Of a DNA stretch of 64,000 nucleotides, positions 1 to 11,167 are shown piece after piece. Positions within the stretch are counted from its first letter, which is position 1, and every line of letters starts with the position of its first letter. The notes beneath the pieces were generated by a model. That model worked only from the letters and a program-made list of their open reading frames with translations. It searched no databases and had not been told where the DNA came from. Origin of the DNA: Patellaria atrata CBS 101060 (Eukaryota > Ascomycota > Dothideomycetes > Patellariales > Patellariaceae). The stretch covers positions 672,702 to 736,701 of the forward strand of contig MU006091.1 in NCBI GenBank assembly GCA_010093705.1. The letters are read 5' to 3'. The position numbers and the translations under genes are program-made.

Positions 1-292
1 ACCCTTATGCTTGGCGCTGAGGGCATCAAGCAAGCTATCCACAGCTTCGAAGACGCCAGAAAAGTTGACTTGCAGAATGAACGGCTACCACCGAGTCACG
101 AAGAAGTCGTCAAGTCTCATGAGGATAGTAGACACAAGGCCATCGACAAGGCCGTCAAGGAAGCTGATAATGATAAGAACCTTGCGACGGTCGCCAGACG
201 GATCAGCATGTAAGTACCCGTTCACGCTCCTGCACCTCAGGTCGATTTCGCTAACGGACACCTCTAGGTCTTCTGGTTCAAAGAGGCGATAG
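1..292 (+). CDS. 3' end of an unknown gene (partial)
   Basis: The window opens inside an exon. Reading from base 1, the frame stays open to a donor GTAAGT at 210. An intron (210-267, branch-point-like GCTAACG at 250-256, acceptor CTCTAG) leads to a 25-base last exon (268-292). The join restores a Met codon and ends in SSGSKRR and a TAG stop. About 77 residues are visible. They are hydrophilic and charged, rich in K, D and E (for example [15 protein letters not shown]), with a basic C-terminus. I do not recognise the family. The donor, branch point, acceptor and phase agree, so this is probably a real gene end, but the product cannot be named without the missing 5' part. The overlapping minus-strand frame (85-561) needs a GTG start and is probably a shadow. 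Confidence 0.55.
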   Translation, partial: PLCLALRASSKLSTASKTPEKLTCRMNGYHRVTKKSSSLMRIVDTRPSTRPSRKLIMIRTLRRSPDGSACKYPFTLLHLRSISLTDTSRSSGSKRR

Positions 293-1018
293 TCTCCGCG
301 TTGGCTCCAATCTGCATCTTTCCTCAGATGGCGTATGTTCTGGGTGTAGGGCAATTTCATGTCTAAGTATTGATGAAGGAAGTCTTTTTGAGTGGACTTT
401 CTCCTTGCTGGTAAAGTTGCGACGGGGTTTCTGGTATCGGTGGAAAATATAATGAGAATGACTGAGAGTAGAAGGATACTATATCCCATGTGACCGAACA
501 AAATGAGCGTGAAGACTAGTAGCCACCGTGTGTACGTCCCGTGTTCGAGAACACATCTCACCGTATCGTATTAGCTCATGATTTGAACCCTTGAATGCCT
601 TGCTCACTTCCATCTCAGTATCTGTGGATAGAAAGATGTGACCGTAGCAGCTGATTTAATGCGGGATGTTCGAGAAAGCTCTCAGAAATCTTATGTTACT
701 TCACTATTTCTAAGATTCTGTCTTTGAAGAGTTTCGTTTCACAATACAAAACTAGATAAGGAGGGGAACGCGTAAACTTAGTAGGTCGGAACAAAGTTCT
801 TCGGAGATAACGGAGGACATATAAACTAACCTCGATTTGGGTCTGATAGCATCGTGACGGCACGACTGCGAGCTCCGGCTGACAAAAGCCGACGGTAAAG
901 GGAATTTCGGGTCAATATTTCGAGGGGTAATAGCCTTATAATTCTGACATCTCGGTCCCTGCTTCATACCTTGATAAGCTTAGGAGGTACCCCAGCTTTC
1001 TCTACCAATTCTGAAGTT
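293..1018. other. intergenic interval, no gene seen
   Basis: This is the 3' flank of the unknown gene and the 5' flank of NPY1. Short frames on both strands lack ATG starts or family resemblance. A CCCCAG acceptor-like site at about 990-995 could belong to a 5'-leader intron of NPY1. I see no RNA gene or repeat. Confidence 0.5.
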
Positions 1019-2330
1019 ATGAGCAAGGGAGGAGCAATGTCCCAAAATATCCCCGATCTACCGGAGCCAGCACATCCAGAGGTAGATTCAATGTTAGGGA
1101 GAAAATTTGGGAAAGAGGTCGCCAATTATTTCTCAGGTGGATCTACCACTCGTATATATACGCTCCACATGAGTTGAAGTCTAATTGATCCCAGGTTCAC
1201 CCCTCAATCGAGTCTCTTTCCTCCGTACCGACCATACTTTCCTCTCCCGAGCAATCCAACACCCAAGTACCTCCTTTGTCCTCCTAAACAACCTATGGCC
1301 CCTAACAAAATCCCCCACCGAACTGGCCAGAATCTCATATAAAGATGTCGAACCTCTCATAGGCGAAGAACCCTTTTTCCAACCCGAAGAAGACCAGATA
1401 AAAGGCTTCAACTCCAGCACCTACATCCCCCAACTCCTCTTCCTAGGCCTAGACACCCGAATCCCCGACTCCCTCACCTACAAAGAGTACTACACCGGCG
1501 CCCCCTACTTCGCGCTGGACGTCACACCCAAGGGCACCATCACCGACGCCGCAACGGCCCTCATCGAGACCCTAGAAGCCCGCTCCCTAACCTTCATCTC
1601 TGACCGCATGCTCCTCTCCCTCTCGGCCCACGACGCCGCCATCTACGCCACCGCCCGCCAGGTCATGGACTGGAACCTGCGCAATCCCTTCTGCGCGCAG
1701 TGCGGCTACCCCACGCTCTCCGTAAACGCAGGCTTCAAGCGCGCTTGTCCACCCTCCGACCTCGCCGCCGAGCTTCCCGCCCGCGAACGTCCCCCCTGCG
1801 CCACCCGCACCGGGATATCAAACCTCTCGTTCCCGCGCACCGACCCGACAGTCATCATGGCCGTAGTGTCGGCAGACGGCACAAAAGTCCTCCTCGGCCG
1901 CGGCAAGCGCTACCCGAAATATTGGTACAGCACTCTCGCCGGCTTCCTCGAGCCCGGGGAGTCCGTCGAGGAGGCCGTCCGCCGCGAGGTCTGGGAAGAG
2001 GCGGGCGTCAGGTGCGGTCGCGTTGTCATCCACTCTACGCAGCCATGGCCGTATCCGGCGAACTTGATGATTGGGGCTATCGGACAGGCGGTCCCGGGCG
2101 GGGAGGAGATTCACCTCGGTCATGATCCTGAGCTTGAGGATGCGAAGTGGTATGAATTTGAGGAATTGAGGCAGGCGTTGAGGGTGGGGACGAGTGGGTT
2201 GGGAGAGGAAGCGGGGCAGGAGTATAGGGAGGGGGATTTGAGGTTGCCGCCCAAGACGGCGATTGCGAATCAGTTGCTCACGGCGGTCGTGAATGGGTTT
2301 GTGGGGGTCGAGAGCGAGAGTAAGATTTGA
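1019..2330 (+). CDS. NPY1: NADH pyrophosphatase (Nudix hydrolase, NudC/Npy1 type)
   Basis: Exons 1019-1136 and 1195-2330 (intron donor CAG|GTGGAT, acceptor CCCAG) give 417 residues. The join restores ANYFSG|SPLNRVSF, the usual fungal N-terminus. The middle carries a zinc-ribbon-like CAQC segment. Next comes a complete Nudix box (GFLEPGESVEEA followed by RREVWEEAGV), then QPWPYP, matching the SQPWPFP signature of NADH-diphosphatases. The family hydrolyses NADH or NAD+ to NMN(H) and AMP, and also processes NAD-capped RNA. The protein ends in SKI, a plausible variant of the peroxisomal PTS1 tripeptide, and yeast Npy1 is peroxisomal. The start could instead be the in-frame ATG at 1037 (MSQNIPDLP). 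Family assignment is firm; only the start is uncertain. Confidence 0.93.
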
Positions 2331-2791
2331 GTGTATTGGTTCATCTGTCTGGGCATATAGAAAAGAGTTGATATCTATGGTGAATTTAGCACAGCGGATG
2401 ATGCATATGGTACGATTTCTTAGGGTCAGAGTTGCATATGATTCGGGTTAACGAGTTCATGTTTTCATAGATCTGCTGAGCTCAGATGGAAATGCTAAAT
2501 GCAAGAGGGTATATACAGTGGTAAGGATAGACAATAAATGTAGATCGTGGAACAGAAACGTAGATAGCAGGAATGAACGAATCAACCATTCAAATTTTCA
2601 CCAATATCGAACCCTCGAATTCTTCCAACGCAGTTCTCAAACCGTCTAATAAACTAACCTAGACAGACCCGAAACTCCTACGCTCATGGTACTCGTAATG
2701 TGCTATTAAGGTTTTTGTACGTACGTGTTCGCGGCTCAGAAGCCGCACGTGGATCATTCCGGTTGACCAGATTACGCAAAGTTGGGGGGAT
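2331..2791. other. convergent intergenic interval
   Basis: These 461 bp separate two converging genes and must hold both 3' UTRs. I see no gene, repeat or clear structured element. Confidence 0.5.
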
Positions 2792-5433
2792 TTACGAGAT
2801 ACCCCAACTCGCAGCCATCCCCGGCACAGGACTGAGCGCCTGCTGCGGCACCTGTGGCATCGGGGGCGGCGGATACCTCCCCATGCTCTCCGGGGGGCTT
2901 GGACTGGAATATCTAAACGTCTGCTGCGGCGGCGGCGGCGAGCGGACCCTCTTAACGTCAGGGGGTTGAGGGTGTCCAGAGAGTCGCGCGATTTGCGGCA
3001 TCGGCGACGTCGGGGGCATCATTGGTAGCTGGTGGACGGGTTGTAGCTGGTAAGCGGGTGTCAGGCCAGGGATCTTGAAATCAGTTTGCGGTGGATATGG
3101 GTACCCTTGCTGTTGTTGTTGTGGCATTAACTGCTGCTGCTGTTGTGGCATTAATTGTTGCGGATTCTGCGGTTGGTTGACGGCGGGCGGGATCTGCATT
3201 TGCGGTCCGGCCATCGGCATAGGTGACCATTCGACGTGGATTGGTTGGTCTTTGTTGAGGCGCTGGCCGTTGAACCCTAAGTTGTGAGCTATTGTTTAGG
3301 GGGGAAAAAGATGAGAGAAACTTACAGAGCTCGAAGCGTATGTCGGCTGGGCCGATAATGACGCGGACTTGATAGTTAACTTTGAAGTATTTAGGTCCAG
3401 CACTCCAGAAATGTCTGTTCTTGGCTTCGAATTGGCCTTCGTCAATGCTGGAGAGATCGGCTTGGAGCTCGCATATGACGTGGGTGTTTCCGTCTACGTA
3501 GCTAGGGAGATATCGAGGATCGATCTGTGTACAAACGATGCTGGTTGGAAAGCCCTTTCTAGGATCGCTAGGGGCTACTTTTCGGGTGAATTCGTGGATT
3601 ATAGGTGTATCTGATGACACGGGATCTCCTTTTCGGATGAACCATGCGATGGCATTGGCGACGTAGAGCTTTCCGGTCATACTATCTTTTTGAGTAGGGA
3701 CGTTTGCATGATCCGGGTTATTCTTGTCATAAGGGACTTTGCAAATCGTCCCATACGATGCTCTAGCGCACCTCCAACCGATTACTGCATGCCCAACATG
3801 GAATTTACGGAGACGATCGACGACAATACCTTTGCAAACTGCAAGCTGGGGGTCTGGTGCGATTCGTACCTGCATCGTACGTCCGGACGATTGCATATTG
3901 CCGCCTATTCCGTACCGTTGCCGTAGTTGATTTTGGACATATGCGGAGTTTCCAAGACCACCTGAGAGTACAAGATGGCTCTGTACAGAATTAGTAACTA
4001 ACAGTGTGATGGAGGGGAAGTTGAACATACAACTTGCTCCAATGGCATCTTTGTTCTGAGATTATGGAGCTGTGAATCGATCAACCGGAACATCTTCTGT
4101 ACTTGCTTATCGAACAATCGCTGCAAATCTTCTCTCGTAAATCTCATTTCGCCATTGTCGATACCCATGGTCCGGTTGAGATAGTTGGTTGACAGATGTG
4201 GTACGGTGATGGAAAACAGTGGTGTATCACTTGGACCGCCAAACTCGCACTTGGTGTTCTGGAATTCTTTGCTCTTCATCATCTCCCATGCGGCACCTTC
4301 TGCACTTATACCTATTGGCATAACTCGGTTTGCTTCCTCTAGACGTGCGCGAACGAATCGTTCAAAATCAAAATCAATGGCTGCTGAACCGATCGTATCA
4401 CCTGAGGAAAGTTAGAGCTGTACAATCAAGTTCCGTTGAGATCAGACATACCAAAAACAACATCAAGCTGTTGGAGAGATATTGAGTTACTTTGAGCATT
4501 CGTCACACGAAGGACAGAAAGATCCTAATCACATGATTAGTGGAAAGTATTAATATTAGACCAACCTCTTGGGTACGTACTGTGGTTCCACCACCGGCAT
4601 CGCATACTAACAATATGTCTCGTTCCTATACACGATTAGCACCAGCTTTTCAACCCAATTAATCAGGGAACTCACTCTGAATATACCCGAAGCTTCGGTG
4701 GAAGTATGCACTGCGGCAGCTTCTGCTTCAGTAAGTCCAACACTCAGTTTGTGATTGTACAGCTCTCCAAATCCAGCTCTCTCTAGCATCTGTCGAAAGT
4801 TCTCGACAATCGGAGGGCTCCATGTCGTGGGTACACTGGTGATGAACTCTATCCTTGCATTCTGCCATGTTGTACTCTGAAGCTCTGGACCAAGTTTGAA
4901 TTCGATATGTTGATACAGTCGTCGGAGGTAGTCCTCGCACCATCTCTCCACCTCTATGGACGAGTTGGGTGCTTCAGTCGGGCGATCTATTTGTGCCTGT
5001 CGAAGCCTCCCAGGATCTATGAACGTCTTGAACCATTCTCGATATTCCTTATCGTGGCCGGTTTGCTCGTGGACGGTTTCTGAAAGGAAGCCCCAAGATG
5101 AAGGTGCCTTCGAGCCTCGGGGGTACACCAGGACGGTTGGGACTTTATTCTCGTTCGCTTGCCCTCTTCCTGGCCACTTTTGTATCCATCGTACAGTACT
5201 GGAACCAATAGAAAGATTTGCGTATGCTACCCCAGTGCCTACAAGACGAAGTAGATGTCAGTTACCTTGCACCTACAATCGCTCGATATATTGAGGTGAA
5301 TTCGTCGGACCGTCGGGTCGGTATTGGCGACCGATGTGTCCCACCAAGAACATCAACGCATGAGTGGGCATTATAACTTACATGTCATGCCAAAGTCAAC
5401 GCCGACAATCATATCAGGTCTTTGGTTCTCCAT
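2792..5433 (-). CDS. Hsp70-family ATPase, HSPA12-like, with P/Q-rich C-terminal tail
   Basis: Seven exons (5433-5382, 5238-4676, 4625-4581, 4524-4452, 4401-4031, 3980-3326, 3276-2792) close in phase to 747 residues. The actin/Hsp70 nucleotide fold is recognisable: phosphate-1 loop IVGVDFGMTCTGVAYAN near the N-terminus, phosphate-2 loop ILLVCDAGGGTTD at about residue 210, and the adenosine-type motif LVLSGGLGNSAYV further on. There is no canonical Hsp70 peptide-binding domain. Instead the protein continues with a beta-rich segment ending in RFELWFNGQRLN and a tail of about 150 residues rich in Pro, Gln and Met, with QQLMPQQQQQ repeated. HSPA12-like proteins are widespread in filamentous fungi and poorly characterised, and substrates are unknown. 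It is divergent from the gene at 6316 and convergent with NPY1. The fold is certain; the cellular role is not. Confidence 0.88.
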
Positions 5434-6315
5434 CTTGAACTGTCTTTGCAGTTACACAACGACTGTACGTCGGTGAGATGTATATGTTTGAGGGATGAAA
5501 TGATGTCAAAGACAGCGACGGATATCCTCTACTACATTCGAACGAGCAGGAATGCGATCCAAGGTGCTTACAAGGCCTGGATGATCTGAAAATCGCCCTT
5601 TGGAGAGCGGGAGTGGGAGCAGGTCTCGATGTCACTGGGCTTTCATGGCTTCCTGCAAAGCCTCTCTTCCCACCCAACTTCATACAGGATTCACTGCCCA
5701 TCATTGGTCTATTTTTATTCAGTAGCGAGTTTCCGTTCCGAAATCTAAGCCTTGCATACCTTCTAGGCCCCATGTCGTACTTTTGTACTGTATTGATTCC
5801 TTCGTTGTTAGAACTACCGTTAAGTTCTAGCACCGCGTTTCATGCTACTTTACTTGCCACGCTTGCATCTTCCCAAAGTCTATACCTTTTCTTCTAGAAT
5901 CCCAGTTTTCCACATATTCTTCATTATCATGCATTAACATGCTAGCGTCAGTCTTTCCTCTACTGTACTGAGAGATTCCGATCAATCCACTGTTTTTATT
6001 CCGGTCTCTCCGCGTATTAAAACCACAAGTCACCACACATGGTACCGTACGGGTACGTACAGCGTTAGGCATGCCACTGTGGCTGGTCTGATCCAATCAT
6101 GTAGTGTTACAGACTGGTTTAGTTAATGTGCTGAATTGTTAATCCTCGTACTTGCTGGCTGAGTTCAGCTAGCGTAATCCTGCGACGTTCCCAATAATAT
6201 CATCTTAGCTTTCTGAGGAATATTATCAGCCCTTCTTCCGCACCTTACCTTGCGAACTTCTCATGACATCTTAACCTCACCTCTACAGTCAGCGCTTTGA
6301 GAAGAGAACATTAAC
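5434..6315. promoter_or_regulatory. divergent promoter interval
   Basis: These 882 bp separate the starts of the Hsp70-like gene (-) and the membrane protein (+), so both promoters lie here. A GTAC-rich stretch occurs at 6041-6060 (GGTACCGTACGGGTACGTAC) and a TATTAAAA box-like site at about 6015. Short frames on both strands show no family resemblance. Confidence 0.45.
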
Positions 6316-7613
6316 ATGAATTTCGACATGGAACGTCGACAGGAATCTGGATTTGGATTTCCTACTTCTACCGATTCCAAAGTTGCGGAAGCCCCAAGCA
6401 GCGCGGATATTGGAGTCGGATTTACTCAGACGAGCAGTACTTTACCTGAAGCAACCCTCAGCCGCGACCAAGATATTACTGGGACTGCTTCTACCTTATC
6501 ATCAAGCACCAGTGCACCTACTGGAGCTCTTCAGACCAAGCAACCGGACAGAGACTCGGATAGCGGAGATGGTGTAGCAACGGGTGCTGTCGCTGGCATT
6601 GCGATAGGGAGTGCCGTAGCAGGCGCCCTCATCGCCTTCCTGATATTCTTCTTCCTCTTCAAGAAGCGAGGCAATAGGAGGGCTGGTAAAGAGGCGGAGA
6701 TTGAGCACTTGAACCGATACAGTCCTGCAATGGCATCCACAGAGAAGACAACCGCATTGAAAGGAAAAGGACTAGAAGCTGGATCTGCTGCATTAGTTGT
6801 TGAGAGCCACCTACCTCAACCGCTTGAAGACGATGCTATTGCTTCAGAGTTAACGAAATTGAAGATCCTGATCAAGAATCACGTCCAGAGCTATTACCAT
6901 CTGTCAGCCGTTGACGCAAGCCAAATTGCTGCCGACACCAGAACCATCGAAGCAGCGCTCCCTGGAACAGCTCTTACGCCATCCAGACTCGCTCAGTTCA
7001 TCGCAAACCCTACTTCGCGATACGCAGCTCTCCGTCTAGCCATCGCTTGGGTTGTTATCTCCAATGTAGATGTCATGAGTCCCCCTGAAACGACACTCTT
7101 ACCTCCCGCGGTGGCCAAATGCGTCGAAACCATGACCGGAATGGAAGGGAACGAAGAGGGTAAGTTTTCACTTTACCTGTCACCAACGAGACAAATCCTA
7201 ACTGATCCACAGCCCGTATGGCCTTCCTATCAAAATGGTGTTCCATCACCTCTACGTTGATGAAGCCGACCTACAGCCGCAATCCATTCTCCTCTTCCGA
7301 CCCGCGCAATCACAACATTGCCAAAGCAGTTGACGCTCTAGAGGCGCTACTCCGCCCCTACGCATCCGACCGCGTCTCCATATCCGAAAGACGCACAAAC
7401 CTCGAAGAGATCGTACGTCGTGGCGCCAGTTTCGCGTTCCTCCTGTTCAGCCAGCCCAGTTTCTTCACCTTCGAGTGGGAAGAGCAGAACGGGACCGAGG
7501 CCGGCAGTCTCGTCGTCTTCCCCGCGATGCTCCAGGTTGCAGATGAAGCCGCAGTACCGTTGGCGCGACCGAGAGTATTCGGTGACATGGAAGTCGTGCG
7601 GCGGTTAGCTTAA
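6316..7613 (+). CDS. single-pass membrane protein with Ser/Thr-rich N-terminus (unknown function)
   Basis: Exons 6316-7159 and 7213-7613 (donor GG|GTAAGT, acceptor CCACAG) give 414 residues. The first 90 or so are Ser/Thr-rich and mucin-like, without an obvious cleavable signal peptide. A strong membrane segment follows at about residues 91-115 (VAGIAIGSAVAGALIAFLIF), then a basic KKRGNRR stop-transfer. The remaining roughly 290 residues form a probably helical, mixed-charge cytosolic domain that I do not recognise. The arrangement resembles many Pezizomycotina plasma-membrane or wall-sensor-like proteins (S/T-rich outside, GxxxG-rich helix, cytosolic domain), but no sensor family can be named. 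Start choice rests on the first ATG in a good context (AACATGA). Topology is inferred. Confidence 0.72.
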
Positions 7614-9087
7614 AAACGATCCTTTTCCCTTTTTATTTTTTTATAATACTTATATGAAATGGAACGGGGTGGGTTAATCGCTCCCCTGGAGTTGAAATTG
7701 TTTCATTTACACCATCTGGGAGGAGTATTTGGGTTCTGCATCGTGAGATGGGTCTATGATAATACTAGATCTTTCAACATCCGACTCGTCTCCCCGTCAC
7801 CTTAGAAACCTCGCAATGCATGCAAATCACTATCGTGAGCAATCTACCCAAAAATTTCAGCCCCCATTATTCACCGGAACATGAAGAGAAACTCAGCTGC
7901 ATTTTGGCCCCCACACTCTTTACCTTAGAACCTAACCGGTATGCACAAGCCTGCATGGCGTTTTCCAGGGTCCGGCTATCCCGGAATTGCGGAACATGCT
8001 TAATCGCACCTCTACTCCTCCCTACTTTACAATACAGCCCCATGAACTAATTACCTTACCTACCAACAGCGCCGTGGAAGCACTGCCTCCGTCCTCCGCA
8101 AGATCAGTTAGCTACGACTCATCACACACACACGTTTCAAGTAAAAGATTCACTGATCTGCTGTGGTGAGGTCATTTTCATGCGTAGCACTCGTTGGGAG
8201 CAATCAGAATGTTGCAGGTTGGGGGCCAGAATCCTGCGGTTCGGAAGTGCTAAAGAGGGTACTGAGACGTCGGCGTGGATGGTTTCAGAGCGGGAAAGCC
8301 CGACGATGACTAAGCGGCCCTTTGAATAACTGAGGTTTTTAAAAGAGTATTATGTAGAATATTTTAAAGAATAGCTCTTGAAGTATATATCTCGTCTTTT
8401 CTATAATATTATTATTATTAATATTAGATAGAGCACGAATAGGCTTTCAAACAACACCAAAGACACTAGAAATAAAGCGATATTGACTGAGATAGCTCGA
8501 TTCAAAGCTTCAACAACTCGGGATTTGTGGCACAGATTCCCCTCCCTTTTGAGAAGCCAGAAGCGCTGGAAATATTAAATTCTAGTTGAGCATTTCCTGT
8601 CGAACCAGCAGAGTTCACGATTACCTCATCGACTTTTTTCCTGCAGTGGACTGCTCTGAAACGGAAGCTGAGCTCAGCCTTGATACAGCGAATAGAGAAT
8701 AGTGGATGCAGGAAACTGACTATTCTAAATTAAGAGAAGGCGCGTATGGGCTCCCGTCATTGCTTATATTAGTAGAATACCGTAACTCGGGTTACTCAAC
8801 ACCTCAACACCAACGAAAACTTGAAATTAGAAGCAAAGTAAAGTTCAAAGATCTTTACATACTATCTTAACATTTTATTTAGAAATCAAATATTTTGAAC
8901 ATGTTCCATAACTGTCTCAAGAAAATCTCCTGTGCCAGCGCCCCCGCTTGTATGTGCACTCTTCGAGTGCTTCAAATTGAACCCGCTTTCCTCTATTTCC
9001 CATGGCTTCCAGACTCACTCCTCCTATCGAACATAGACAAGTCAAAGCAGAATTATCTATCGATTCCTGTATCGGCCAGGCCATTGA
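7614..9087. other. gene-poor interval with AT-rich island
   Basis: No gene is supported here. A strongly AT-rich island at about 8330-8450 includes a run of ATT triplets (8404-8426), the look of decayed repeat DNA in ascomycetes. Short frames in all phases lack family resemblance. The interval leads into the decayed gene at 9088. Confidence 0.45.
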
Positions 9088-10489
9088 ACTAAAGCTATAC
9101 AGCCACTTCAAACGACACTCAATCCGGACGATTCTCCTCGATTCCAAGGGAGGAAACGGAAACGTGGACCTAAAAAGGAGGAATCGGAAGAACAACGACG
9201 GGAGCATGTACAGTCTACGCCCAAGCCAGCTGTACCGTTCATACCCCTTAACAAGAAGGATCTTTCGAAGTTGAACAAACTCAATCGCCAGAAAGGTGCA
9301 GTAGAATCGTTCGAGAACATGACGAACAAGCGACCTTGATCACAATCAAACATTACAGACCCCTCTGAGGGTAACGGCACGACAAACTCCGCACCCTCCA
9401 ACAAATCGTCGCTCTCGCTGCACAATTTGATAGAATTGTTGTTCAGCATGATCAAATACCCAAGCATGTCTAGACGTGCTTCGATTCCATAATGGAGTCT
9501 CAAATCTCGGAGGAGGACAAGCATGAGGTTACTTCAATTGCAAAGTCCTTGCGCGATAAATTTGTAGACGTCTTGAAGGCTGCGTGTCGGGAAGATGACT
9601 CTGTCGAACTGATCTTTCGTGCTCTGGACTTAATGAGCACAACGCTTCTAGATAATACCTATGCTATTCGCCGGAAAGCTGGAAAGATATTAATGCGCGG
9701 ACGATTCGGATAGTTAACTCATATTGTCTCAGATTGGAATCTCCTCCTAAAACCCACCGTTCAACACCAACGCTACAGCTCTGTCCTTCTGGCTAAGCGC
9801 CGCAATCAAACGAACGGTGCTCTCGACGAGTCAAGTACGTAGAAACAGCGTCATATGACTCCAGACAGGTCAGCATCGGCTATGCCGCCACCTTAAATCT
9901 CCGCTCAATAAAAACGACGGCAACGTAAAAACCCCTTTTCCGGATATGACGATAAGATTTCGCCATAAAATTGTCGTCGCAAAGTCCAAATCTCTAGGCG
10001 TCCCCGAGCTTCAAGCCAACGACCTTTTGAACGATCTTCAACTCTCTGGAACGCTCATATCATGCCCGATGCATCACGCCATGCTTCTTCGATTCTCATC
10101 ATTCGTCGTTGGAGGTAAATCGTATGGAACTGGCAAGATCCTGTATGAGGCTGAGAACCAAGCCGCGGTCGTTGGAAGCATGATGCTTGTAATGCAGAAC
10201 CAGGTCCGAACTTGTCGGAAGCGGGTCCCTTGAATCACCTCTAGCCTTTTCAATCTACAGTCAAGGCCCTATAATAGAGCTTTGGGTCCATTACAACATC
10301 TCCATAGACGATGTCCGCTACTAAAACATGAAATTCGTCCAAATTTATCACGCGTCGGCTTTAGATACGGTGATGGCATTCCTGCTGGCAATACTACGTA
10401 TCATGCGATGGGTCAAATCCACAGTTCTGGACAACGTCGCAGAGAAGCTTTCGAAGGTGTGGAAGGAAGCTCAAGATATTGTCACATAA
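9088..10489 (+). pseudogene. decayed gene of an ascomycete orphan protein family
   Basis: Successive frames on the plus strand encode pieces that read as one protein in order. The first is basic, with RKRKRGPKKEES (about 9088-9342). Next is an acidic helical piece starting ESQISEEDKHE (9495-9713). Then comes FRHKIVVAKSKSLGVPELQA with SYGTGKILYEAENQAA (about 9940-10233), and last ESPLAFSIYSQGPIIELWVHY (about 10233-10489). The pieces sit in different frames or are split by stops, and no plausible introns join them. From memory, the order 'changed-residue motif LQANDxLxDLQLxGTLISCP, EAENQAA, PLAFSI, ELWVHY' matches a multicopy family of uncharacterised proteins in Leotiomycetes; I cannot name its Pfam entry with confidence. 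It lies between AT-rich flanks, as expected of a dispersed family in a decaying region. Confidence 0.6.
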
Positions 10490-11167
10490 TCACTACACGC
10501 CCCACCGCTTCAGATCCATACTGTACTGTATGTTTATGATACCCGACCTTTTGTAGGATAATTCTAAAAAGCCCTATTATTTGATAAGATGAATATCTTC
10601 GAAGTTATTGGAGGTTAAAAAGCCGTATACGGATTAAAGATATAGCCCTATGGAAAAGGAGTGTTTCTACATCTCGAAAGTAATAATGTTCAAGGTCAAA
10701 ACTTTTTGCAGTCCGTTTACTCCCGTCCGTGTATTAAACAAGGTAACCCCGTTTTAAGCCCTCTTACGCAGCCCCTACCTACCTCATTCCATAGTTTTAT
10801 GATCCGTACCTTAGAATCCGTGATACAATTTCGTACTTTGGAATTATAAAGTAATATACCCCTATTTATCTGGATTCTCCTTTCTCCTTTCTCCTTCTAC
10901 TCTCTATACCACAGTACTACTATGGAGCTAGAACCTGGCACAGACGGGAGGAAAATAGTTACAAAAGCCGTTAAAAAAAATTTGGCATCGGATATCCAAG
11001 GTCAGTACAGTCATGTCAAAGGATTTTCATATCCGAGCGTATACGTACAAGAGTCAAAACATACGACGTCAAAGGGGTAGTAAAAGTTCATCTATCAAAT
11101 TAGATATATCATTAGAAGACTATATTCCGGATCTCAGATCCAAGTCGCCTGCTCCTGGCCTCTCTTC
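10490..11167. other. intergenic, AT-rich, 3' flank
   Basis: AT-rich sequence with no supported gene. It includes a pyrimidine-rich run (TTTCTCC repeated, about 10877-10900). The right end is the 3' flank of the minus-strand gene ending at 11168. Confidence 0.4.

Noticed and set aside
85-561. Minus-strand 158-codon frame with a hydrophobic N-terminus
   Set aside because: Needs a GTG start and lies antisense to the spliced end of the first gene; no family resemblance.
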